Of a stretch of 64,000 bases of DNA, positions 39,680-49,437 are shown one piece after another. Every line of letters begins with the position of its first letter. The first letter of the stretch is position 1. The translations under genes and the position numbers were made by a program. The notes under the pieces were generated by a model. It searched no databases and was not told where the DNA came from. It was given only the letters and a program-made list of their open reading frames with translations. Origin of the DNA: an uncultured Aquimarina sp. (GTDB lineage Bacteria; Bacteroidota; Bacteroidia; Flavobacteriales; Flavobacteriaceae); contig CANMKK010000015.1 of NCBI GenBank assembly GCA_947498455.1, forward strand, positions 1 through 64,000. The letters are read 5' to 3'.

Positions 39680-41053
39680 ATGAAGAAATTTGTATCACTC
39701 TTTGCTATTGTAGCAATGCTCTATAGTTGTGGCGGCGGAAACCGTGGAGAACTAGTTGGAGTAAAGGGTAAAAAATGGCATCCGGAGAAACCGTATGGAA
39801 TGGCCCTCATCCCCGGAGGATCATTTATCATGGGAAAATCCGATGATGACAAGGCCGCACTTGCAAATGCGCCAACAAAGACAGTTACAGTTCGTTCTTT
39901 CTATATGGATGAAACTGAAGTTACTAATAGTGAATATAGGCAATTTGTTCGTTGGGTTCGTGATTCTACTATAAGAATGCGACTTGCTATTATGGCGGAT
40001 GAATTAGGAAAAGCACCTGGAGACGACGGTATAGGAGAGTATGCATTTCTTGATGCAAATACCGACGATATGTCTGTATACGAAAAGTATGTATATGACA
40101 ATTATAGTGGTACCGGAGAAACAGGATACGAAGGTAGAAAACTTAATAAGGATGTTGACATCGTTTGGGATGTTGAAGATTATCCAGATGAGTTTTATGC
40201 AGAAGTAATGGATACTTTATATATTCCTCTAGAGGAATCATATAATGGTAGACGTACATTTGATGTAAGTAAATTTCAATTCAGATTTACTTGGATGGAT
40301 ATTCAGGCAGCGGCGCGTGCTAAGAAAGGAAGAAGAAAAGATTTCGTAAAAGAAGAAGTAATTGAAGTATATCCGGATACTACAGTTTGGATTAAAGATT
40401 TTAACTATTCTTATAACGAACCAATGCATAACGACTATTTCTGGCATAGTGCATACGATGATTATCCAGTTGTAGGTGTATCTTGGGAACAAGCTAAAGC
40501 TTTTTGTACTTGGAGGACGATTGAGAAAAACTCTTACCAAAAAAAGCGTAGCAAAGAATTTGTAAACTATTTTAGATTACCAACGGAGGCAGAGTGGGAA
40601 TACGCTGCAAGAGGTGGTTTGGAGTCAGGAACCTTCCCATGGGGTGGTCCATATGCTCTTAATGACAGAGGTTGTTTCTTAGCAAACTTCAAGCCATTGA
40701 GAGGAAATTATGCTGCAGATAACTTCTTGTATACAGTAGAGGCAGATGCATTTGATCCTAATGATTATAACCTGTATAATATGGCAGGTAATGTATCAGA
40801 ATGGGTTCAATCTTCTTATGACCCAGCTTCTTATGAATATGTATCATCAATGAACCCGAATGTTAATGATGACGAGAATAGACGAAAAGTTGTGCGAGGA
40901 GGATCTTGGAAAGATGTTGCTTATTTCCTACAGGTAAGTACCAGAGATTATGAATACGCAGACTCGGCTAGAAGTTATATCGGTTTTAGAACCGTTCAGG
41001 ATTATATGGGTACTGACGTAACAGGAGAAGATAATACTAGGAATCAAAAATAG
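39680..41053 (+). CDS. gldK: Gliding motility / type IX secretion lipoprotein GldK
   Basis: 457-residue lipoprotein (MLYSC, Cys17) forming, with GldN, the periplasmic ring of the type IX secretion system on the outer membrane. The body is an FGE-sulfatase (formylglycine-generating-enzyme-like) fold: GMALIPGGSFIMGKSDDD near 40, SFYMDETEVTNSEYRQFV, RLPTEAEWEYAARGG, and GNVSEWVQSSYD followed by VVRGGSWKD. First of four colinear genes gldK-L-M-N. Confidence 0.95.
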   Translation: MKKFVSLFAIVAMLYSCGGGNRGELVGVKGKKWHPEKPYGMALIPGGSFIMGKSDDDKAALANAPTKTVTVRSFYMDETEVTNSEYRQFVRWVRDSTIRMRLAIMADELGKAPGDDGIGEYAFLDANTDDMSVYEKYVYDNYSGTGETGYEGRKLNKDVDIVWDVEDYPDEFYAEVMDTLYIPLEESYNGRRTFDVSKFQFRFTWMDIQAAARAKKGRRKDFVKEEVIEVYPDTTVWIKDFNYSYNEPMHNDYFWHSAYDDYPVVGVSWEQAKAFCTWRTIEKNSYQKKRSKEFVNYFRLPTEAEWEYAARGGLESGTFPWGGPYALNDRGCFLANFKPLRGNYAADNFLYTVEADAFDPNDYNLYNMAGNVSEWVQSSYDPASYEYVSSMNPNVNDDENRRKVVRGGSWKDVAYFLQVSTRDYEYADSARSYIGFRTVQDYMGTDVTGEDNTRNQK

Positions 41054-41141
41054 AATAGAGTCCCAAAATTTCTATCAACTTAATTACTAACCTTTTTTAA
41101 TTTATTATTTTAAAGAATTTAAAAAACTAAACAAATTTATT

Positions 41142-41774
41142 ATGGCAAATTCAAAATCAAGCAAGAAATTAATGAACATGGTATACGGTCTAGGAGCGGC
41201 CGTAGTAATACTTGGAGCATTATTTAAGATCATGCACTGGCCTTTTGGAAACCTTATGCTTATTGTAGGTCTTATAACTGAGGCATTAGTATTTACAGTT
41301 TCTGCTTTCGAACCTGTTGATGATGATTTAGATTGGTCTTTAGTATACCCAGAATTAGCGGGTGGATCTAAAAGAGATAAAAAAGATAAAGAAAAAGAAA
41401 CTCCAGAAGGATTATTGTCTAAGAAATTAGATGATATGCTTAAGGAAGCTAGATTAGATACAAACTTAATGAGTAGTCTAGGAGAAAGCATCCGTAACTT
41501 CGAGGGTGCTGCAAAAGGTATTGCTCCAAGTGTAGACGCTATTCAAGGAACTAAAAAATATAGTGAAGAAATGGCTACTGCTGCTTCTCACTTAGAATCT
41601 TTAAATAGTCTATATAAAGTACAGTTAGAATCTTCTGCAAAACAAGCTGAAGCAAATGCTCAAACAGCAGAACATGCAGCAAGACTTCAAGAACAAATGT
41701 CTAATTTGTCGAGTAACCTATCTTCTCTTAATGGAGTATATGGTGGTATGTTAAGTGCTATGAACAGAAACTAG
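41142..41774 (+). CDS. gldL: Type IX secretion motor protein GldL
   Basis: 210 residues, inner-membrane part of the GldLM proton-driven motor that powers type IX secretion and gliding. Two N-terminal helices (~14-31 and ~37-55) carry the family's charged intramembrane residues: Lys29 in helix 1 and Glu47 in helix 2. The soluble part (~75-210) is helical with an extended coiled-coil-like end (AEANAQTAEHAARLQEQMSN). 45 bases before gldM. Confidence 0.95.
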   Translation: MANSKSSKKLMNMVYGLGAAVVILGALFKIMHWPFGNLMLIVGLITEALVFTVSAFEPVDDDLDWSLVYPELAGGSKRDKKDKEKETPEGLLSKKLDDMLKEARLDTNLMSSLGESIRNFEGAAKGIAPSVDAIQGTKKYSEEMATAASHLESLNSLYKVQLESSAKQAEANAQTAEHAARLQEQMSNLSSNLSSLNGVYGGMLSAMNRN

Positions 41775-41819
41775 TAATTAACAAAATTTATTTAATAACC
41801 ACCAAAACCTAAAAAGAAT

Positions 41820-43367
41820 ATGGCAGGAGGAAAATTATCACCAAGGCAGAAAATGATCAATTTGATGTACTTGGTATTTATAGCAATGTTGGCATTAAAT
41901 ATGTCAAAAGAAGTATTGTCCGCTTTCGGATTAATGAATGAGAAATTGACAAGCTCTAATGTAATAGCTACTGAACGTAATACTGCTTTTATGGCGGGGT
42001 TGGCTGGGAAAGTTTCAGAACAACCGGAAAAGTATACTCCCCTTAAAGAGAAGGCAGATCAGATTAGTGCTTTATCTAATGAATTTAATGATTATATAGA
42101 GAAACTTAAAGGAGATATTTTATCAAAAAGTGCAGATCCAACAGATTATGAAAAAATGGATCGACCTGATATGTTAAACAATAAGTTTTTTGAGGGAGGT
42201 AGAAATACTGCAGCTGCAGAGGAGTTTTTGCAAAAAGTTGCTACCTATCGTGATGGAGTATCTGCTGCAATAAGATCGGTTAAGGAAGTGGAGCCAGTTG
42301 TAGCTGATGATGTAGTGAAAACATTTAGTACAGAAGATGTAGTAGATAGATCAGGTGTGAAAAAGGGATGGTTGAATTACAATTTTGAAGGATTTCCTTT
42401 GGTAGCTTCAGTTACAAAGCTTACACAAATGCAAGCTGATGTTAAAACTACAGAAAGTAAAGTGTTATCTGCTTTATTAGCAGGTCAGCAAGCTTCTGAA
42501 TTATCGTTTAGTAATTATGAGGCAATCGTGGTTCCGGACAAGACTGCTTTCTTTAGTGGAGAGAAATTTAAAGGACGTATTGTTCTTGGTCGTTTTGATG
42601 CTACATTAAAGCCTACAAAAGTTACCGTAAATGGTAAAGATCAAACGGAGATTCAGAATGGTCAGATTATGTTGGATTTCCCAGCAGGTAATGTTGGAGA
42701 AAGAGATGTAGAGGGAGAGCTTCAGTTTAAAGAAGGAGATTCTTTAGTGACCATTCCAATAAAAAGCTCATATGCAGTTATTCCAAAGCCAAATTCAGCA
42801 GTGATTTCAGCTGATAAAATGAATGTGGTGTATCGTGGAGTAAAAAATCCAATGACAATATCTATCCCAGGAGTACCTTCAGTAAATGCAACTGCACCAG
42901 GTTTAAGAAAAGCTGGTGGAGCTGGAAAGTATGTAATGGACGTCACTACGGTTAAATCTCGTGAGGTGAGTATCAAAGTTAGTGGTAAACTACCTAATGG
43001 TACATCTGTAAGTGATAGTAAGAAATTTAGAATTAAAGATATTCCTAGACCTATTGGTACAGTACGTGGTGAAGATGGGGCAATAAAGATGTCTAAGAAA
43101 GCGTTAGAGATATCATCTATAGGAGCTATTTTACCAGACTTTGAGTTTGATATCAAGCTTAAAGTAACCAACTTTAAGTTTAAAGTAGAAGGACAACCTA
43201 CAGTATCAATTTCTGGAGGGAGATTGAATTCTAAAGCGAAATCAGCTTTGAAGAGAGCTAAAAGAGGGTCTTCGGTTCAGATTATAGATATCAAAGCAAA
43301 GTTAACAACAAACTCAGGGTATAAATTGAAAAAAATATCTCCCGTTATTGTTGAGTTAACGAACTAA
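41820..43367 (+). CDS. gldM: Type IX secretion motor protein GldM
   Basis: 515 residues. Short cytoplasmic start (MAGGKLSPRQKMINLM), one membrane helix (~15-35, YLVFIAMLALNM) that packs in the GldL ring, then four periplasmic domains: a helical first domain (~40-220) and three beta domains reaching the GldK-GldN ring. Length is as in the F. johnsoniae protein. Start chosen for the Gly-Gly-Lys-Leu-Ser-Pro-Arg-Gln family signature. Confidence 0.95.
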   Translation: MAGGKLSPRQKMINLMYLVFIAMLALNMSKEVLSAFGLMNEKLTSSNVIATERNTAFMAGLAGKVSEQPEKYTPLKEKADQISALSNEFNDYIEKLKGDILSKSADPTDYEKMDRPDMLNNKFFEGGRNTAAAEEFLQKVATYRDGVSAAIRSVKEVEPVVADDVVKTFSTEDVVDRSGVKKGWLNYNFEGFPLVASVTKLTQMQADVKTTESKVLSALLAGQQASELSFSNYEAIVVPDKTAFFSGEKFKGRIVLGRFDATLKPTKVTVNGKDQTEIQNGQIMLDFPAGNVGERDVEGELQFKEGDSLVTIPIKSSYAVIPKPNSAVISADKMNVVYRGVKNPMTISIPGVPSVNATAPGLRKAGGAGKYVMDVTTVKSREVSIKVSGKLPNGTSVSDSKKFRIKDIPRPIGTVRGEDGAIKMSKKALEISSIGAILPDFEFDIKLKVTNFKFKVEGQPTVSISGGRLNSKAKSALKRAKRGSSVQIIDIKAKLTTNSGYKLKKISPVIVELTN

Positions 43368-43384
43368 AAAAAAGACTAAGAGTT

Positions 43385-44275
43385 ATGAATTTGAGAAATG
43401 TAATAGTAACCGTTTTTGGTGTTTTTATGACTTTATCCTCGTATGGTCAAGCCAATATCCTTAATGCTTCGAGCCCAGAGGAAATTGGTAAGAAAACAGA
43501 AGAACAGATAAAGCTGGATAATGACCTTCCATTAGAATATGGATATGTGGATGAACGTGATGTATTATGGGCGAAAACAACTTGGGAGACAATTGATCTC
43601 GATGAGAGAATAAACTTTCCATTATATTATCCTATAGATACTGTGAATATTGGTTCTGATAGACGTGCTTTGTTTGATGTTTTGATGTCTAATATTAAAA
43701 ATGGTAAGATTAAAAATATTTATTCAGATTCATATTTTACAGAGACACGTACGTTACAGGATTTGGAATCAACAATGTCTAAAATTGATACTACGGATTT
43801 AGGATTCGAGCAATTTAATGCTGGAGAAGCAGTAGATCCACAATATATTAATAGAGTAGATTTAACCGCTGCGGATATTTCAGAGTATCAAATTAGAGGA
43901 TATTGGTACTTTGATAAGCGTCAGGGTGAGTTAAGATACAGATTGCATGGTATTGCTCCTGTAGCACCAGATGTTAATTTTATTGATGATGATGAGCCAG
44001 ATATGGTACCATTATTTTGGATATGGTATCCAGATGCAAGAGAAATTCTACATAATGCTAAAGCATTTAATAGAAAAAACACCTCAATGCCTTTTACCTA
44101 TGACCATATACTGAATGCGAGACGTTTTAACTCTATCATTTATAAAGAAGATAATATTCAGGGTGACCGAGAAGTGAATGATTATATCATTGATAATGCC
44201 TTAATGCAGTTGTTAGAAAGCGAGCGTATTAAGGAAAGTATCAGGAACTTTGAAATGGATATGTGGAGTTACTAA
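43385..44275 (+). CDS. gldN: Type IX secretion protein GldN
   Basis: 296 residues with a signal peptide (cleavage near Ser-Tyr-Gly-Gln, ~22). Periplasmic partner of GldK. Family motifs: ERDVLWAKTTWETIDLDERINFPLYYP and PLFWIWYPDAREILHNAKAFN. 17 bases after gldM and followed by the operon terminator at 44301. Confidence 0.95.
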   Translation: MNLRNVIVTVFGVFMTLSSYGQANILNASSPEEIGKKTEEQIKLDNDLPLEYGYVDERDVLWAKTTWETIDLDERINFPLYYPIDTVNIGSDRRALFDVLMSNIKNGKIKNIYSDSYFTETRTLQDLESTMSKIDTTDLGFEQFNAGEAVDPQYINRVDLTAADISEYQIRGYWYFDKRQGELRYRLHGIAPVAPDVNFIDDDEPDMVPLFWIWYPDAREILHNAKAFNRKNTSMPFTYDHILNARRFNSIIYKEDNIQGDREVNDYIIDNALMQLLESERIKESIRNFEMDMWSY

Positions 44276-44298
44276 TTCTAGTATCTTACTATAAAATT

Positions 44299-44337
44299 CA
44301 AAAACGCTCAACTAACTGTTGAGCGTTTTGTTATTTT
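44299..44337 (+). terminator. Terminator of gldKLMN
   Basis: 12-bp perfect stem (AAAACGCTCAAC / GTTGAGCGTTTT), 5-base loop, followed by T-rich sequence, 25 bases after the gldN stop. Confidence 0.88.
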
Positions 44338-44344
44338 TGATGAT

Positions 44345-45391
44345 ATGGTAGATTATATAATTGTTGGGTTTGGCCTTGCTGGATTGTCTTTTGTAGAGCA
44401 GCTAGATCATAATGAAAAGACATTTTTAGTTTATGAAGATGCATCTCAGATGTCATCTAGAGTAGCAGGTGGTTTATATAACCCCGTAATACTTAAAAGA
44501 TTTACAGCCTCCTGGTCTTCTTCTGAACAGCTAAAAAAAGCCATCCCTTTTTATAAAAACATAGAAAATAAGTTAAATAAAAGCTTTATTCAAGAATTAC
44601 AAATAAAGAGAAGATTTACTTCTGTAGAAGAACAGAATATGTGGTTCGAAGCTTGTGATAAACCTATTTTAAAAGATTTTCTATCAATAAACCTCGTTAA
44701 AAACGATAATAAAGGGTTGGATATTCCATATCATTTTGGGATTGTTAATCATACAGGTAGGGTAGGTGTTAAGGATTTATTGTCTGTTTATCTTACTTAT
44801 TTAAAAAAGAAAGATCAACTGATTTTAGAATCTTTTGATTATAAAAGCTTGTGTGTAGGTGAAGGTTATGTCGAATATAAAGGGCGTAGAGCTAAGAATA
44901 TTCTTTTTGCTGAAGGTTATGGTGTTGTGAATAATCCTTTTTTCAATTATTTACCAATTGTCGGAAATAAGGGAGAGTATATTGTTATAAAATCAGATGA
45001 TTTGCAGTTAAGAGAAGCTGTGAAATCATCCATTTTTATAATCCCACTAGGAGGTAATCTTTATAAAGTTGGTGCCACATATAATAACAACGATAAATCT
45101 CCTGAAATAACAGCTCCAGCAAGAAAAGAATTGCAAGAGAAATTGGAACGTTTTATGACAGTGGATTATGAAATTATAGAGCAACAAGCGGGAATACGAC
45201 CAACTACCAAAGATAGGAAACCGATCATAGGAACACATGTGATGTATAAAAATATACATATCTTAAATGGTTTAGGTAGTAGAGGGATCCTGGCAGCTCC
45301 TTCTATGGCTAATGCATTATATAGGTATATTGAAAAAAAGGAAACTTTGGAAAAGGAGGTAGATATAAAACGTTTTGAAAAATTACGATAA
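44345..45391 (+). CDS. FAD-dependent oxidoreductase (DAO family)
   Basis: 348 residues. N-terminal dinucleotide-binding fold: DYIIVGFGLAGLSFVEQL with GFGLAG as the GxGxxG variant and a downstream acidic strand end (FLVYEDAS). C-terminal D-amino-acid-oxidase-like signatures: QQAGIRPTTKDRKPIIG and HILNGLGSRGILAAPSMA. Substrate unknown; glycine-oxidase-like in layout. Starts just after the gldN terminator and overlaps the convergent DUF983 gene by 9 bases. Confidence 0.82.
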   Translation: MVDYIIVGFGLAGLSFVEQLDHNEKTFLVYEDASQMSSRVAGGLYNPVILKRFTASWSSSEQLKKAIPFYKNIENKLNKSFIQELQIKRRFTSVEEQNMWFEACDKPILKDFLSINLVKNDNKGLDIPYHFGIVNHTGRVGVKDLLSVYLTYLKKKDQLILESFDYKSLCVGEGYVEYKGRRAKNILFAEGYGVVNNPFFNYLPIVGNKGEYIVIKSDDLQLREAVKSSIFIIPLGGNLYKVGATYNNNDKSPEITAPARKELQEKLERFMTVDYEIIEQQAGIRPTTKDRKPIIGTHVMYKNIHILNGLGSRGILAAPSMANALYRYIEKKETLEKEVDIKRFEKLR

Positions 45392-45769
45392 GCGTTTCTT
45401 TTTATTATAATGCATAAAGAAATTGATCCAAATATTTCTGGATAATCGTAATATTACAGGTAAGAAAGTTACCATGGTCAAAGCAATTACAATAAAGCTA
45501 GCGACTAGGTTTAATTTTAAAATAAAATTACTGATCAGAAAGGCAAGTACGGCAAAAGCAATACCAACGGGATAGCTTACATACATTGCGCCGTAGAAAA
45601 AAGAAGGTTCAATTTTATATTTGGTATTGCAATGACTACAGCGTTCCTCCATTTTTAAGGTTTGGCTCAGTTTGTAAGGATTTGATTCCTGATACATACT
45701 TTCTTCGTGGCAAACCGGACAACTACCAGTAATTATGCTATAAATTTTTGTTCCTTTTAAGAAGCTCAT
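45383..45769 (-). CDS. DUF983 membrane protein with zinc-ribbon-like Cys
   Basis: 128 residues. N-terminal Cys pairs (GSCPVCHEESMYQ and ERCSHCNTKYKIEPSFFYGAMYVSYPV), typical of DUF983, followed by two membrane helices. Function unknown. Convergent with the oxidoreductase, divergent from the ABC-F gene. Confidence 0.85.
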   Translation of the reverse strand: MSFLKGTKIYSIITGSCPVCHEESMYQESNPYKLSQTLKMEERCSHCNTKYKIEPSFFYGAMYVSYPVGIAFAVLAFLISNFILKLNLVASFIVIALTMVTFLPVILRLSRNIWINFFMHYNKKKRLS

Positions 45770-45829
45770 ACGTAGTACTTTTATTCTATCCCAAAATTAA
45801 TCATCTTTGCACAAAATATTCAAAAACTG

Positions 45830-47746
45830 ATGTTAAACATACATAACTTATCGATATCATTTGGAGGGGAGTACCTGTTTGAGGAAATAACCTTTAGATT
45901 GGGAGCAGGAGATAGAGTGGGATTAGTAGGGAAAAATGGAGCAGGTAAGTCTACTATGCTTAAAATTTTATCCAAAGAGCAAGAGCCTGATTCCGGTCAG
46001 ATTGCGATGGATAAGGAAGTGAAAATAGGATTTCTTAAGCAAGATATTGATTTTGTTTTAGGTCGTACTGTATTGGACGAATCCTATGAAGCTTTTGTAG
46101 AAATTAAAAGGATTGAAAGAGAGATTGATCAGATCAATAATCAATTAGCAGAGCGCACTGATTATGAAAGCGAAGGATATAATCAATTGATTACTGATTT
46201 AAGTGATCTTACACATCAATATGAGGTGCAGGGGGGGTATAACTATCAGGGAGAAACAGAACGTGTCTTACAGGGGCTTGGTTTTGTTAGAGAAGATTTT
46301 GATAAATTAACCGATACGTTCTCCGGAGGATGGCGTATGCGAATAGAATTAGCAAAGTTATTATTACAGAACAATGATATTTTATTATTAGATGAGCCTA
46401 CAAACCATTTAGATATAGAGTCTATAATTTGGTTAGAAAACTTTCTGAAAAATTATCCGGGATGCGTTGTAATAGTTTCTCACGATAAGATGTTCTTGGA
46501 TAATGTAACGAATAGAACAATTGAAATATCTCTAGGGCGTATTTATGATTATAATAAGCCATATTCTAAGTATTTGGTGTTACGTAAAGAAATACGGGAA
46601 CAACAATTAGCTGCTCAGAAAAATCAATCCAAGCAGATTGAACAAACAGAAAAATTAATTGAAAAGTTTAGAGCAAAAGCTACGAAGGCCTCTATGGCGC
46701 AATCTTTAATTAAAAAATTAGATAAAGTAGAACGAATTGAAGTAGATGAAGATGATAATGCGGTCATGAATATTAATTTTCCTATTAGTATTCAGCCAGG
46801 CAGAGTGGTTATAGAAGCTGAAAAAGTTGGCAAAAGTTATGGCGAGAAACAAATTCTTGATGATATTAACTTATTGATAGAACGTGGTTCTAAAACGGCA
46901 TTTGTAGGGCAAAATGGACAAGGGAAATCTACATTGGCCAAAATGATAATTAGTGAAATATCCTATGATGGAGAATTAAAACTAGGTCATAATGTGCAGA
47001 TTGGATATTTTGCCCAAAATCAGTCAGAATATCTTGATGGGGAATTAACAATTCATGATACAATGATCAATGCTGCTAATGAGAAAACCCGGAGTAAAGT
47101 CCGTGATATGTTAGGGGCATTTTTATTTAGAGGAGATGAAGTAGATAAAAAAGTAAAAGTATTGTCAGGTGGGGAGCGAAACCGATTGGCATTGTGTAAG
47201 ATGTTGTTAGAACCATTTAATGTTTTGGTGATGGATGAGCCAACAAATCACCTGGATATTAAATCAAAGAATATTCTGAAAGAAGCTTTAAAAAGTTTTG
47301 AAGGGACATTAATTTTAGTGTCTCACGATAGAGATTTCCTCCAAGGATTGACCAATACTGTATATGAGTTTAAAAATAAACAAATCAAAGAGTATCTTGG
47401 AGATATAGATTTTTATTTAGAACAAAGAAAGGTAAGCGATTTAAGAGAAATAGAGAAAAAAGATAAAGAAGTAAAATCTACTACCGAAACAAAAGTAACT
47501 GCCAAACAATCCTATGAAGATCAGAAGAAGTTAAAATCTCTGAATAATAGGCTAAGTAATATTGAGTCTAAAATCAATAAATTAGAAAGAGAAATCAAAG
47601 AAATTGATGTGGAACTAGCTATTAATTATGATCAAACAATTGCGAAACCAGGTTTTTTTGATGACTATCAAGGTAAAAAGAATCAGTTAGATACATTGAT
47701 GGAAGATTGGGAATCATTACAGGAAGAGATAGAAGCTTTGTCATAG
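45830..47746 (+). CDS. ABC-F family ATPase
   Basis: 638 residues, two ATP-binding domains in one chain, no membrane part. Walker A GKNGAGKST (~35-43) and GQNGQGKST (~362); signature FSGGWRMRIELAKLL and LSGGERNRLALCKML; Walker B LLLDEPTNHLDIESI and LVMDEPTNHLDIKSK. A helical linker and C-terminal coiled coil (~560-638) give the Uup/YdiF-type layout. ABC-F proteins act on ribosomes; which member this is cannot be told from sequence alone. Confidence 0.92.
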   Translation: MLNIHNLSISFGGEYLFEEITFRLGAGDRVGLVGKNGAGKSTMLKILSKEQEPDSGQIAMDKEVKIGFLKQDIDFVLGRTVLDESYEAFVEIKRIEREIDQINNQLAERTDYESEGYNQLITDLSDLTHQYEVQGGYNYQGETERVLQGLGFVREDFDKLTDTFSGGWRMRIELAKLLLQNNDILLLDEPTNHLDIESIIWLENFLKNYPGCVVIVSHDKMFLDNVTNRTIEISLGRIYDYNKPYSKYLVLRKEIREQQLAAQKNQSKQIEQTEKLIEKFRAKATKASMAQSLIKKLDKVERIEVDEDDNAVMNINFPISIQPGRVVIEAEKVGKSYGEKQILDDINLLIERGSKTAFVGQNGQGKSTLAKMIISEISYDGELKLGHNVQIGYFAQNQSEYLDGELTIHDTMINAANEKTRSKVRDMLGAFLFRGDEVDKKVKVLSGGERNRLALCKMLLEPFNVLVMDEPTNHLDIKSKNILKEALKSFEGTLILVSHDRDFLQGLTNTVYEFKNKQIKEYLGDIDFYLEQRKVSDLREIEKKDKEVKSTTETKVTAKQSYEDQKKLKSLNNRLSNIESKINKLEREIKEIDVELAINYDQTIAKPGFFDDYQGKKNQLDTLMEDWESLQEEIEALS

Positions 47747-48268
47747 AAAGTGGATTTATTTGTGTGTAAAACATAGTGTATTACACAACCATCCGAAAGT
47801 ATTCAAAAAGATAGCTTTTGTTGAGCTCAATATATTGACTATTAATATATTATGTTTTTTAATTTATAAAATGTAATGTATTGATCATCAATCAGTCTTG
47901 GTTCTAGCAGCGAAGCGATCTTGATTCAAAAGTTTCGGATGCTAGTGAATGTATTATATAGTTTGACTAACTTATTTTGAAGTTTTTGTTATTTAGTAGT
48001 TTGATTAAAAGATGTATGTGGTGTTCTTGAAAGGGCGGAAAGTTGTTTTGCGTAATGCATCTTTTTTTTAGGAGAAATGGAATAGAATACTTATAGCGGA
48101 TATACCATAAAGTATTCTTTAGATATTTCGAATGTGGCTTTTTTCTAAAGCTCTTTCATGTTGAAATATTATACTATTTACTTTTATGAGTTCTTTAACG
48201 GCAACTCATTGTTGATGTTGATAGTTTTGTAAGGCTTTTCAATATTATATCTGAAAGCATAATTAGTT
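47747..48268. other. Intergenic region, 520 bases, with inverted pieces
   Basis: No supported gene. CATCCGAAA (~47789-47797) and TTTCGGATG (~47934-47942) form an inverted pair about 150 bases apart, flanked by loosely inverted TGTATTACA/TGTATTATA sequence; between them lies GCAGCGAAGCGATC. CTAGCATCCGAAA (reverse) also resembles TCTAGCATTCGAAA at 11193. A decayed small mobile repeat is possible. Confidence 0.35.
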
Positions 48269-49435
48269 ATGAGAAAAATTATACTTTCTATCCTTGGGTT
48301 AGCGCTAATTGCTGGTGCACTATTCGGAGCCCAACTATTGATTGATAGTAAAAGGAAATCAAAACCGAAACCATCTAGAGTTATAAAAACTGTTTTTGTA
48401 GATACAGTAAAGAATAAAACAATACCGATTCAGATAACGGCTAACGGTAATTTGACGGCCAAAAGGAGATTAGAGTTATTTTCTGAAGTTCAGGGGGTCT
48501 TTAAAGGAGGGTCAAAACTTTTTAAGACTGGGCAAAAGTATAAGAAAGGACAAACGTTAATTCGTATTGATGCATCAGAATACTATGCTACAGTTCAATC
48601 TGCAAAAAGTAATTTGTATAATCTGGTTACCTCGATTATGCCAGATCTGAGATTAGACTATCCGGAGATTTATGATAAATGGCAGCAGTATCTTACCAAT
48701 TTTGATATGAATAAAGCAACACCTGTTTTACCAGAAAGTACTTCAGAAAAGGAGAAATATTTTATCACAGGTAGAAATATTCATAGCACGTATTATAATG
48801 TAAAAAATCTGGAACAGCGTTTGGCAAAATATAGAATTTCTGCACCATTTGATGGAGTACTTACCGAAGCACTAATAACTGAAGGAACCTTAATCAGGCA
48901 GGGACAAAAACTAGGAGAGTATATTGATGAAGGAATCTATGAGATGGAAGTTGCAATTGGAAGAGAATACTCGAATTTACTAAAAGAAGGAGCATCCGTA
49001 GAACTTTCGGATCTTAATAAATCTAAGATATATACAGGGATTGTGACTAGAATAAATGGAAGCATAGATCAAGCTTCGCAGACTATTACCACTTTTATTG
49101 AAGTTAAAGATGAATCTCTAAAAGAAGGGATGTATTTAGAGGCTTATCTAAATACGAGAAATGAGGATAATGCAATCGAAATTGATAGAAGTCTGCTTCA
49201 GGAAGAAGATAAAGTTTTTGTAGTTAGAGATAGTATTCTGGATATTATTACAGTGAAACCAGTATTTTTTTCGGATAAGAAAGTGGTGATTAAGGGAGTA
49301 CCAGATAAAACGATGATTCTGTCTAAAAGTGTTCCTGGAGCATATGCAGGGATGTTGGTTAAAATATATAAGGAAAAGAAAGGTAATTCTAATGTACTAA
49401 GTGATACATCTACTGGTACGACTAAAAAACAATAG
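48269..49435 (+). CDS. RND efflux periplasmic adaptor (membrane fusion protein)
   Basis: 388 residues. N-terminal anchor (~4-23), lipoyl-type half motifs (LTAKRRLELFSEVQG and YRISAPFDGVLTEALITEGTLIRQGQKLG), a helical hairpin insert and a beta-barrel. Couples the pump at 49438 to the TolC at 52646. Starts the efflux operon; 2 bases separate it from the pump gene. Confidence 0.87.
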   Translation: MRKIILSILGLALIAGALFGAQLLIDSKRKSKPKPSRVIKTVFVDTVKNKTIPIQITANGNLTAKRRLELFSEVQGVFKGGSKLFKTGQKYKKGQTLIRIDASEYYATVQSAKSNLYNLVTSIMPDLRLDYPEIYDKWQQYLTNFDMNKATPVLPESTSEKEKYFITGRNIHSTYYNVKNLEQRLAKYRISAPFDGVLTEALITEGTLIRQGQKLGEYIDEGIYEMEVAIGREYSNLLKEGASVELSDLNKSKIYTGIVTRINGSIDQASQTITTFIEVKDESLKEGMYLEAYLNTRNEDNAIEIDRSLLQEEDKVFVVRDSILDIITVKPVFFSDKKVVIKGVPDKTMILSKSVPGAYAGMLVKIYKEKKGNSNVLSDTSTGTTKKQ

Positions 49436-49437
49436 TC

